Positions 11,670 to 20,926 of a stretch of 64,000 nucleotides of DNA are shown here, one piece after another. This stretch comes from Undaria pinnatifida (lineage: Eukaryota > Sar > Phaeophyceae > Laminariales > Alariaceae). The first letter of the stretch is position 1. Each line of letters begins with the position of its first letter. Under the pieces are notes generated by a model. The model did not search any database. It saw only the letters and a program-made list of their open reading frames with translations, and had not been told where the DNA came from. The position numbers were made by a program, and so were the translations under genes. The stretch covers positions 9,675,699 to 9,739,698 of the forward strand of contig JABAKD010000026.1 in assembly GCA_012845835.1 (NCBI GenBank), written 5' to 3'.

Positions 11670-11943
11670 TGTTAAGATACGGCCTCGAAAGGCCTGTAGT
11701 TATCCGAATTTGAGATCATTTGAATGGGTTTCGTATGATAAGGTTGGTGTTTTATATTCGGGAAAGTTAGGAAGTAGATCGTAGCCACCTGCGAGGCTCC
11801 GATCTCAGAAGCTATCCCGGGCTCTGGTGGAAACGAATAAAGCTACATCTCTACGAAGGAAACGAAAGTGAGTACTCTCCGAGGACCTGCTCAATTGGCA
11901 GACCTGCAGGGGGCACTCTGTGTCCCCCCCCTTTAATTTAGCA
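11670..11943 (+). repeat. Element 1 left LTR
   Basis: It aligns along its length with 24,664-24,933. By eye there are about a dozen substitutions and one small indel around 11,780-11,795, so identity is roughly 95%. It starts TGTTAAGATACGG. The last bases are TTAGCA where the right LTR has TTAACA. A TATA-like TTTATATT lies near 11,750. Confidence 0.92.
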
Positions 11944-11945
11944 TG

Positions 11946-11963
11946 TGGCGTCGACGAGCTTGA
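11946..11963 (+). other. Candidate primer-binding site
   Basis: TGGCGTCGACGAGC starts 2 nt after the left LTR. TGG is the expected complement of the CCA end of a tRNA, and the rest could pair with a tRNA 3' end reading CTCGTCGACGCCA. I cannot name the tRNA. Confidence 0.5.
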
Positions 11964-12140
11964 TATGCGTTTATTGTGGCAGCGTTCCTCCAATCTCTCC
12001 GATTTATTTTTCGTAGTGATTTTGCTTTTGCTTTCCATCGAGCCCACAACCCCTGTTCTTTCTCGGGTGGCTTCTCAATGGAGAGAGCAACCTTCCTCCT
12101 ACAACGGCGACCACAACAGCAGTAAAATGGCAGGGGCCCC

Positions 12141-12345
12141 TCCTGTTGGTCGCCGAGTACGTACCACACGGACGACACCTTCCAAGTACGTGCGGACGAC
12201 ACTGCTCTGCAGAGCACACTCCTCGTCTCGCATTTTGGTCCCTCCTGTTGGTTGCTGGGCACGCACCACACACACGACACCTTCCGAGTACGTGCGGACG
12301 ACACTGCTCTTCGGAGCACACTCCTCGTCCTGGCCTTTGGTCGCA
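12141..12345 (+). repeat. 102-bp tandem duplication in the element 1 leader
   Basis: Two copies start at 12,141 and 12,243 (TCCTGTTGGT). They share GACGACACCTTCC, ACGTGCGGACGACACTGCTC and GGAGCACACTCCTCGTC-like segments. The 201-codon plus-strand frame over this region is repetitive and matches nothing I know. Confidence 0.8.
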
Positions 12346-13479
12346 TCAGTTCACCGCCAGCTGGTCATAGACCACTCCGCAGTGGAACTGCCTGAGCCCC
12401 ACCCATCAAACTTGTTTGCTCCGCGCTCTGCCAGCATGTTGCACAGCACATCTCCGCGAGTTGTCGGCACAAGCCCCAAGATCGGCCATCGACTTGTACT
12501 TTGTTTTTACGCTTTGGGGCTCTGAGGCATATATGCACGACACGCCACGGACAAACATACTGAAATCAATCCTACGAATGACCTTCGACGGGGACTTCGC
12601 TTGCTGAGAGAGCCCATCGACCAGCATACACCTTTGCTGTCGGAGCCAGACCGCCCTTCGCGGGACCCCCTTGGACTACGGGCACCGTGCTCTAGGAGCT
12701 CATGTTGGGGCTCCTTCCTTGTGATCCTACCTGGGAAGGAACAGGCGGTGCTCGTGGAATTTTTGGGCTTTATCGTTTGGCGAATATTTCCAGTACACGC
12801 GTTATCGTACGGGCTTCAGTACTTACGTCGATCCGTCTTACGCGTCGGACAAACTGCTGCTCCCTTTCTGCCGAAAATAGTACAGCTACAAATATGACGC
12901 ACCTCGGACCCCTCTCCGATCTTTCTCGATCCACAGCGTTCCACTACTGTGCGCCACGTAGCTTCAACCACCATCATATTCGCAGAGGTACCCACTCCAG
13001 CGCAGCATAATGGGCTCGCTGTCAATGCATGCCATATACCGCCGGACTCTCTGCTGTAGAAGTCACTGTACACGCCTACTTTGCTCCTGCCCATCCACGA
13101 CATAGCTCGACCCCTCACTGCCCCAGCGTCCACAGTTAGAGCACCGCAGCTCTGACACCCTCCACTGCTGTGCGAGTGCTCCTTTCAAGTTCGATTCGAG
13201 AGGTTTGTTTTCGTCCTGCCCCCCCCGTGACTAGAACTTGAATCTAGAGAACGCTGAAACTATGTGCTGGCTTTTTTGGGCAAGGCTGTTGGCGTGTGCG
13301 ATGCCCTATATTTCACCATTCATGGGTACGCGGCGACTATAATACCACTTTCTTTGTAAGCACAGCTGCGACAGTGCGGCACTCTGCAGTGCTGTCAACG
13401 TAACTGTCCCTTTATCGGTGGGAGTGGGTACGGATTTTTTTTTCAGCTGTACGGGCGTTAGGCCGTCTTCCTGCCGGTG
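12346..13479. other. Element 1 leader, unassigned part
   Basis: This is non-repetitive leader sequence between the 102-bp duplication and the minisatellites. Short frames are present but show no domain. Confidence 0.4.
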
Positions 13480-13645
13480 CATGTGCTGCCCCTCCACAAT
13501 GCTGCTAGGATAAATGCTGCAAAATGTTTTACAGGGTTCCACAACGCTGCTAGGATAAATGCTGCAAAAACTTTTACAGGGTTCCACGATGCTGCTAGGA
13601 TAAATGCTGCAATTTGTTTTTGCAGCTGTCACGACGGGTACTGTC
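13480..13645 (+). repeat. Three copies of a minisatellite of about 54-60 bp
   Basis: Each unit contains GCTGCTAGGATAAATGCTGC followed by a TTTTACAGGGTTCCAC-like segment. Units begin near 13,500, 13,550 and 13,590. Confidence 0.8.
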
Positions 13646-14059
13646 AGTTGCAATGCGGTTTTCAGTTGGCGGAGATGCTGAGCAGTATACTACTGCAGGC
13701 GCAAACGCTGCCTTTCTGCTGCTGTTGGTACATGTGCTACCCTTCACGATAAATGCTAGGGTCTACGCTGGGATTTTTTTCTTCTTCTCTGCACATGTTC
13801 GGACAGCTACTGCCCGTTACAGAGCGCTTGAAACAAAGTTCGCGGAGATACTGCGCTTCACAGCTTTTAATAGTGCAGTGGAGATCAGCCCGTTTGATGC
13901 GGTACCTTTGGGGGCAAACAGCCTTTCTATTCGACTGTGGGCGTACACATCTTTTCTACAGCTGGTGTTGGGACTACACTACCCATCTTGGTGCGGTTGA
14001 AATTGCCGTTACCTGTTAACACAGCAGTAATACTGCAGCAATCAGCACTACTGTACGCG

Positions 14060-14460
14060 CGACCGTCCCCCTTTAGTGCGGTCGGGAGGAACTACCTTGT
14101 TCGGGGGGTTATGCTGCCCGTTTTTTATACGGTTGGTGCGCGAACCTTTACTGTCCTACCCCCCCCTACACTACTGTGGGGACAGATGCTGCCCGTTTTA
14201 TTTTATATACGGTTGGTGCGCGATCCTCTACAGTCCTACCCCCTCCTACACTACTGTTGGGGCGGATGCTGCCCGTTTTTTATATGGTGGTGCGCGATCT
14301 TTCAGCGTGCTACCCCCCCCCCCCCCTACACTGCCGTTGGTGCAGATGCTGCCCTTTTTTTACGGTTGGCTGCGCGATCCTTTACTGTTTTACCACCCCC
14401 CCCTAAACTACTGTTGGGGCAGATGCTGCCCGTTTTTTTTTATACGGTTGGGGGGGCGAA
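14060..14460 (+). repeat. Minisatellite array of about 75 bp units
   Basis: About six imperfect units share GATGCTGCCCGTTTTTTAT, ACGGTTGGTGCGCGA, and a C-run followed by TACACTACTGT. C-run length varies between units. The array grades into the next one, whose unit is related (GCTGCC, GTGCGAT, CTACCCCC and CTACACTG). Confidence 0.85.
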
Positions 14461-15010
14461 CCATTATTGTGCTTCCCCCTACACTGCACCTAGGGTAAAT
14501 GCTACCTGTTTTGGTGCGATGAGTGTCGGCGTGTTGGGCGACCCTTCACTGTGCTACCCCCCTACACTGTGCATGGGGTAAACGCTGCCTGTTTTGGTGC
14601 GATGAGTGTCGGCGTGTTGGGTGACCTTTCACTGTGCTACCCCCCTACACTACACCTAGCTTAAATGCTGTCAGGTTTGGTGCGACGAGTGTCGGCGTGT
14701 TGGGCGACCGTTCACTGTGCTTCCACCCCTACACTACACCTAGGTTGAATGCTGCCTGTTTTGGTGCGATGAGTGTCGGCGTGTTGGGCGACCCTTCACT
14801 GTGCTACCCCCTACGCTACATCTAGGTTAAATGCTGCCTGGTTTGGTACAATGAGCGTCGGCGTATTGGGCGAACCTTTATTGTGCTACCCCCTACACTG
14901 CACCTAGGTCAAATGCTGCCTGTTTTAGTGCGATGAGCGTGGGCTTCTTGTGCAACCCTTTACTGTGTGATGCCCCGTACACTGCACCCAGGTTAATTGC
15001 TGCCCGTTTT
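14460..15010 (+). repeat. Minisatellite array of about 84 bp units
   Basis: Six to seven imperfect units share TAAATGCTGCCTG, TTTTGGTGCGATGAGTGTCG, GCGTGTTGGGCGAC and CACTGTGCTACCCCC. More diverged units run on to about 15,130. Open frames through this array are periodic and reflect the repeat, not a gene. Confidence 0.9.
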
Positions 15011-15462
15011 TGTGCGATGGGCGTGGGCGGTTTGGGCGACGCTGATGACTGTTTAAGTGCGATGGCTGCAGACGTACCTATACTGTTTTGCACCCCCTGC
15101 ACTGCGTTTAGGGTCAGTGCTGCCCATTTTTGTCTGCTTTTACTGCGGTTCGTGCGGGCGTTACCCGTATACCCTACGGTCAGACTGGGCGCTGCTCTTA
15201 TGTTGCGGTTTTGGTGGATGGTACCCTTCTTATTGCTGTACTCCTTTTATGCGGCTAGCTGGCGTGGCTGCTACCATCACTGATGCTGAACGGAGTCGAG
15301 GCCCATGTCTTGCTGTTAGCTGAAACACAGATATACCGCTACTTACAGCAGAGACACCACAACCGATATCTTCTTCCATAGCTTCTTTACGCGTCGTTCC
15401 CACCCCGCCACCTTCCCCCACACCCCCTCCTTCCGCTGTCCTTGATACAGACAACACGCAAC

Positions 15463-17130
15463 ATGTCTACCAGTGAGGAAGCGGGCTACCCGGGGCAGGC
15501 TGACGTCTTCCACGCACCCCAACCTGGATGCCCACGAGACAGGGAGAGCTCGCTCGAGATTCCGCGACTCAAGACGGGAGGAACCACCGGTGGCGGGTTC
15601 CGGTGACGAGAGAGAAGGCGGAGCACCGTACCTCCACCCGTTCCCACCAACCGCGAGAATCGATTTGCTGGTTAGAGCTGAGAAGAAGACGGACCAACCC
15701 CCACCGGACTCGGGGGCGTCTCGACGACAGCTCTCGCCAGCCCCGGGAGAGCGCCACCAGCTGCCCCCCCAGCGCTCGACAGGGCACCACCGCCGCCACC
15801 TGGGCTCTCCGCGCTCGACAGAGCGCCACCCCCAGAGCTCCCGGGACCGGGGCGCCCATGCCGCCCCTTGGACTTGGCATACGCGGCGGCGCGGGCCCAG
15901 CGAGCGCTCGACGACGCCAACCAGACGATAGCACGTCGACGTCGATTTGACAAAGATATCGAGCAGGCGAAGACCGCTGCGCGGGAGGCGTCCCTGGTAG
16001 CCAAGAGGGCGCAACAAGCCCTCGCCCAATCAGTTGCGTCGGCTGCGGCGGGAGCTACCGTGGCCCCCTTGCCTTCCTCGCGCCCGCAGGGTGTCGCATC
16101 TCAGCGACCACGACCAGGGAACGACGCCTTCTTCAAGGGCATCGTCGCGTGCATGGCGTCTGCACCGAGGGTAGACTTCTCCTCAGCGTTGGCGACCTCG
16201 GTGGTGGAAACGGCCTGTGCCCTCTTCCCGTCAGAGAGGCCGGCGTCGCGGCTGACGTCCTCAGTGGAAGTGGCCTGGACTCGCGTGGATTGTATGCCCT
16301 ATGCTAGACAGACGAGAGCCGCCCCGACCCTTGCCCTCGTCAAGGCCCTGCTGATAGCCCACGACGAGGACCCCGACCCTGTCTTTTCGCCGAACCCTGG
16401 AGGGAGAGTTGGCAGAACGATACCGGGGGAAACGTCGCTACAGTCACGACCGCAAGGACCGCAACCGTGGGGGTGGCCGCAAAAATATTGGGGGTGGCAA
16501 CTACCACCAGCGCCGCGGGGGTGACAGCGCATCGGGTGCTGGTGTGCCTGAGGGCGCCGCCGAGGGGCCAACTTGGGTCCAATAACCGGGACAGTTGGCC
16601 GCAGCTCTGGCGGAGGCAACGGAGGGCGGAGGTATGGCGCCAGAGGACGTTCAGCGTGGGACGGTTCGTCAACCTCCTCCCGCTCGTCTTCGTCCTCGAG
16701 CACGGACCACAGCGAGGTGGGCGTGGTAGCAGGCAAAAGTGTCAAGAGCCATGGCAGGAGAAGCATCTGAGCCTGAGGCTTTCACCCTTCTGTTGCGTCT
16801 GCTGATCACGCACTTCGACGGGGTTGACACGGAGGAGGGCTACACGAAGTTACATACTTTTGGAATGTGTAATGGCATGCCTTTTTCTGTTTTCGGTCGG
16901 GAGTTTCGCGTACTTATGCCAACCGCTACGGGTAGTAAGCGTGTTTTGTCTCCGGGGACGGATGTGTTGTTGGAGGTGGTTCGGGTGGTGGCGAATGAGC
17001 AAGTTCCGGCTCTCCTGCCTGTGTTGTACCCTGGTTCAAAGGCAACGGACCGGCGGCTATACTCCTCGTTGGATGCTATTTGGCGGGCTGTTAGTGACAA
17101 ACAAGACACCTGCCGTCAACGGCGAAACAT
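15463..17130 (+). pseudogene. gag: Element 1 gag, capsid-like part (broken)
   Basis: The first plausible start is the ATG at 15,463 (MSTSEEAGYPGQ), but that frame stops after about 47 codons. The best continuous piece is the frame from 15,868. It has a long charged, Ala-rich helical stretch likely to form a coiled coil (about 15,870-16,070), then leaves the correct frame near 16,375. The continuing frame is Arg/Gly-rich (about 16,420-16,575: RYRGKRRYS, RNRGGGRK), which suits nucleic-acid binding. After a stop at about 16,582 a further part (16,739-17,105) holds a region I take as capsid-like, with YTKLHTFGMCNG and PFSVFGREFRVL. Gag forms the virus-like particle in which reverse transcription occurs. 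The assignment rests on position, composition and the zinc knuckle that follows. Confidence 0.65.
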
Positions 17131-17220
17131 TGTTTTGATCTTCCTGTTTCTACGACGGGAGCGCGGTCATCCGCCCCGTCGGGGCCCCGGCCCGCCAATC
17201 ATGGGCGCGGCCAGGGCCGA

Positions 17221-17930
17221 GTGCCGCCCCAGTCGCTTTCGTGGCAGAAGGTATCGAGCCATCATTCAACTGTCACGCCCATCGATGATTCATCTGACCC
17301 TTGGCTTGACCACACATGGAACTGCTGGTCACTACAAGAGCATCATTATGCAGAAGTTTGTGATGTTAAGGCCTCGTTTAAGACAGACGACCCTCATCTT
17401 TGGAGGGGCCTCCTTTCACCTCGCGCTAATGCCCTCCGAGAAAACCGGGGGCTTTGCCTCAACTGTCACGAAGACAACCATTCCATCAAGCATTGTAGGC
17501 ATCCTTTCATTAGTACGAGTGGCTGCTTGAACACTGCGCTTGGCCAATTTGGCGACGATGACGCTCACCGACGTTGACACACACGCATGGTCTGCTACGG
17601 CCGAGACGACAAATCTTCTCGCCCGAACGACCACATGAAAAATCGACGCCATCTTTCAGGACCAGGACCAGGTAAACTGTCACAACGATACCACATACAC
17701 GTCGGATCACCATGGTGGTATCCTGCGCTCGCCCGCCTCTTTTGCCCCCGCTCCTGCTCCTCGAATGCGTTTTGGGGCCGCCAACAACCCGGGCGAAAAT
17801 ACACTCGCGCGCCAACCTGGCACATTCCGTACCGGAAATCGATAGCTCGACGGCGGTACGGCACCGTCGACAACACTGTCGGGGGGTACCTATTTTGGTT
17901 TCAGAAGATGCTCGTGTTCTGTTGCTAGCC
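17221..17930 (+). pseudogene. gag: Element 1 gag, zinc-knuckle and C-terminal part
   Basis: The frame at 17,221-17,577 contains a textbook retroviral-type zinc knuckle, C-X2-C-X4-H-X4-C (CLNCHEDNHSIKHC, nt 17,455-17,496). It is preceded by a frame with many His and Trp residues. Nucleocapsid knuckles bind the element's RNA. The frame stops at 17,577 and carries on in phase to about 17,926 with basic residues. An overlapping frame gives a Pro/Ala-rich tail (about 17,715-17,850). The longer plus-strand frame that overlaps the knuckle (16,739-17,530) is out of phase there, so a frameshift lies between about 17,105 and 17,330. Confidence 0.75.
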
Positions 17931-18920
17931 TGTCCAGTAACGCAGCACAGATTGCCTCTGTCAAGAGCCCACGGGCTCCTACGCGTCTGCGGACGATTCT
18001 CACGGCGTAGTACCGGCGGCGGGAACTAGCGCCTTAAGCGTAGTTTCCTGCAGCCAGGTAATTTTTGTATTTTCTTTCTTTCTTTTTTCGACGGTGAGAA
18101 CGCGCGCTTTCAGCGACGTTCCCCTCGGTCATGGTCTGAGTTCGGCAACGGGAACCTCGCTTCCGGCGCCTTTTCCCTCAGCCGCGGCATAAACTCAGCA
18201 TTGGGGGTACGCGCTCCAAACGCCGCCCCCATCAACCATGGCACGGGAGCCTGCGCTTTGCGCGCTCCCCCCCCAGGCACGCGCCGCGCAACAATATAGC
18301 TGCGGCGACGGCGCGTTGCCTTTTTACGCGTGTGTGTTTATCCCCCCCTCTCCCTGACCAGGCGGTGGCGGTCTGTTTGAGGTGTGGGACGGTCGACCCT
18401 CGAAACACTTTATCTGACCACGAGGTGGCGGTCGATTTGAGGTTTGGGAACGCCAACACTAGAACACCGAGATCGTTTGCGAGGCTCGATCCGGTGTTTG
18501 CTCGCGATAATAGCGGGCGCTCTGTCCTGTTTTCCATCAAGGAGGAGTCGACAAGATTAGCTACCTCGTCTCCTTTCTCCAAGAGACATAACGGAGAAGA
18601 GCCTCCTCGGGTAAAAATATTATTTCCTTGCCCGAGCACCGCTCCCGAAGGCGCCCAGAGGGTTTACGAACCCTGCTTCGATTTTAACACGCTAACCCAC
18701 GTGGTTCAGGCTACGTCTGCCCCAGTGGCACAGGAAGAAGATCCGACACTGCGCGACGAGCCAGTGGTGACTCCACGGCCTCCAGCCTGATCAGCTGGAC
18801 GCTATTCCCGTAATTTTACGGAAGAATCGCGCCTCTCGTCAGGCAGAAACAGCTCAGAGCCCCAGCCCCTTCGGGCGCAGTTAGAGCAGTTTTCTTGCGA
18901 TTATAAGCCAAAAAGCAAAG
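17930..18920 (+). other. Element 1 gag-pol linker, unassigned
   Basis: A 152-codon open frame at 18,332-18,790 shows no domain I recognise. It includes a short internal duplication: two segments sharing GAC(C/A)-rich text and GGTGGCGGTC at about 18,361 and 18,424. No RT or protease motif was found here in any frame. Confidence 0.4.
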
Positions 18921-18924
18921 CGGC

Positions 18925-19450
18925 CACGCCGCGAGAAACCGTGGGTTCGGACTCGCGTCGTGCTCCCGAGGGCTGGTGTTCCTGAGGGGGACACTAAGGG
19001 CCCAACAAGCCGATGACTGGTGTTCCCAGACGGGGACATTGCGGACCCAAATGCCCAACGAGGCTACCGACGGGTTGGCACCGTCGGTGTTGGACTATTT
19101 TTCGGGTGCAATGAGGGCGGCTTCTTACGAGTTTCCGCCAGCGAGTGAGCAGGACCCGAGGCGAGAAACCCCAGGTTCGGACTCGCATGTTACTCCCGAG
19201 GCCTAGCGCTCCCACAAGGGAACATTGCAGGCCCAAATCGCCGAGGACTGGTGTTCCCAGAAGGGGACATTGCAGACCCACAAATGTCCAACGATTTTTC
19301 GGGCGCAGTAGAGCGTATTCTCGCGCTTTTCCGCCGACGAGCGAAGAGAGACCCGAGGCGAGATACCACGGGTTCGGATTCGCGTCGTGCTCCCGAGGCC
19401 TGGTATTCCTGGACGGGGACATTGCAGGTCCAAATTTCGACGCGACTTTT
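18925..19450 (+). repeat. Three imperfect tandem units (200-230 bp) before the NADAR domain
   Basis: Units start near 18,925, 19,153 and 19,352 with GGCGAGAAACC- or GGCGAGATACC-like text. They share GGTTCGGACTCGC, CTCCCGAGGCC and GACGGGGACATTGCAG. They probably encode a repetitive spacer in the polyprotein. Frames change between units. Confidence 0.75.
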
Positions 19451-19480
19451 GACCCTTCTCTCGAATACTCCACAGCCAAA

Positions 19481-19955
19481 GTGGTGTTATTCTGGCAGCC
19501 CCCATCCTAGTTTCCAACGTCGTCCCGTTCATCGTTTGCCGTGGACGACGTGCCATATTATTGCGAGGAGCAGTACATGATGGCCGAAAAGACCACGTTT
19601 TTGCAAGACCATCGAGCAGTGGGGCTCATCATGTCGTCGCCTAGTCCAAGCACACGCAAACGCATCGGTCGAGGCGTGGGCAACTTTGACTCCGCTGTTG
19701 GGAACAGGGAGAAGCAAAACGTCGTGTTATCTGGCACCTACGACAAATTCACGCAGAATCCAGCCAAAAAAAAAAAATGAACTTTTGACCTCTGACAACA
19801 AGCTTCTGGCTTAATTCAGTCCTCTGGACACAGTGTGGGGCATTGGTCTCCGGGCTGATGGTCCCAGGGCCAACACCCCATGCCAGGGAAGAGGAAAAAC
19901 TTGCTCGGTGAGGCACTTTCTGCCGTTCGCGAAGCTATTCGCGACAATGAGACCG
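19481..19955 (+). pseudogene. NADAR (YbiA-like) domain inside the element 1 polyprotein (broken)
   Basis: Read across three breaks, the plus strand gives a NADAR-type domain. Visible pieces, in order: VVLFWQPPS; after an in-frame TAG at 19,508, VDDVPYYCEEQYMMAEK and TTFLQDH; then KRIGRGVGNFDSAV; VVLSGTYDKFTQNPA; a poly-A frameshift near 19,767-19,778; then a stop at about 19,813; SPLDTVWGIGLRADGPRAN; a frameshift near 19,885; and KNLLGEALSAVREAIRDN. These match the family's conserved E-x-Y with a following K and F-x-D/H, the KF-x-QNP segment, W-G-x-G and N-x-LG. NADAR proteins act on NAD/ADP-ribose-related or riboflavin-intermediate N-glycosidic bonds, and some reverse guanine ADP-ribosylation. 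What it does in a retroelement is unknown. It is in the same orientation as gag and integrase and lies between them. Confidence 0.82.
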
Positions 19956-20235
19956 GGTCGGCGCACCCGGCCTCCCCTAGTCGGTTCCGCACCTGCACTG
20001 CGAATGCAAGAACAAAAAAATCTCGTCCGCGCCGCAACCGGGCCGTTAACAGCGGCCAGCGCTCGCAAAACTTCCCCTTCGGCGTTTCCGACCTATTTCT
20101 CGGGCGCGTTGGCCAATAAAATGAAGTGGAGTTTTGGAGATAGCTTCTAGCGTCGGCCCTGACCTTAAGCAGTCAGAACACGGCCCCTGTTTCATCAAGG
20201 GTACTGTGACGCTGGACGACGTTTCGTTCACTATG

Positions 20236-20560
20236 AAAAACGCGTATATCTGTCGAGCAACGCTCGACTCGGAGAGGCACTGGACTCCTATCTAGATTTG
20301 GGGACCGGCAGCATTGTTGGGGCTACTAAACACCTCCGAGGGTGCTGTGGAGAACAAATTTCCGCATATCCTCCGGCCGCAAGAAACAGGAGAGCACTGG
20401 CAAAGTGGGGACCCTCAATGCACGAGTACAGCGGTAGCTTGAGTTCGTCACCGCGTTCGATAAATGCACGAGTCCAGCGGTAGCTTGAGTTCATCACCGC
20501 GTTCGATTGCACACTCGAGTACCGCAAAGGCAGCGCCAACGGCATCGCCGATTTTTCTAG
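20236..20560 (+). pseudogene. Element 1 RNase H, distal half
   Basis: Recognisable pieces across frame changes are AYICRATLDSERHWTP (the usual position of the aromatic/ERNY-like segment), GSIVGATKHLRG, GKVGTLNARVQR and LEFITAFDCTLEYRKGSANG. The last is the classic end of Ty3/gypsy RNase H just before the linker to integrase. The catalytic D of the first half (the DAS segment) and the whole RT are not found upstream. A 46-bp tandem duplication (starts at 20,418 and 20,464) breaks the frame, and a TAG replaces the expected Trp just before LEFITAFD. Confidence 0.75.
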
Positions 20561-20724
20561 CCCGTTTTCCAGATCCTGTTACGGAGTACGACCGCAGTGG
20601 CTTGACAAACTTCAACCCCGTGGGGTTGCCAAGCCCCAACCCCGTTGGAGAAAGCGGTATCTACCACCTACGGACCGCGGGCTGCGCGATCCCTCTTCGT
20701 CGATCCCAGGGGCCGGTTTGGGTG

Positions 20725-20885
20725 GACTCGCGCCCTCGCCGAAAACACTGTCTTAGGTGAGTTCGTGCCCACACCGAAAGCACAGCTTTGGGTGGACTCG
20801 AACCCCTCGCCGAAAGCACCATCTTGGGTGGGCTCGTGCCCCGCATTGAACCTGTTGCCTTGGGTGGGCTCCCTCTCACCTCTAC
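20725..20885 (+). repeat. Short TTGGGTGGACTCG repeats in the pol linker
   Basis: Four to five units of about 37-55 bp contain TTGGGTGG(A/G)CTCG followed by CC-rich text and CGCCGAAA(G/A)CACC. They lie between RNase H and the integrase frame and probably code for a flexible linker. A similar motif array is seen at 58,815-59,260. Confidence 0.7.
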
Positions 20886-20926
20886 CGCGTTTCACGATTT
20901 TCGCACACACGAGCAACGTATAAGGT

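Noticed and set aside
11920-12525. 201-codon frame right after the left LTR of element 1
   Set aside because: It starts inside the LTR and covers a 102-bp tandem duplication; no gag-like motif is present.
14460-15010. CRISPR-like regular repeats
   Set aside because: Units are head-to-tail without unique spacers and vary like a minisatellite, and the setting is a eukaryotic LTR element.
16739-17530. 263-codon frame taken as a single intact gag protein
   Set aside because: Its last third is out of phase with the zinc knuckle, so the frame is a composite of true and shadow coding.
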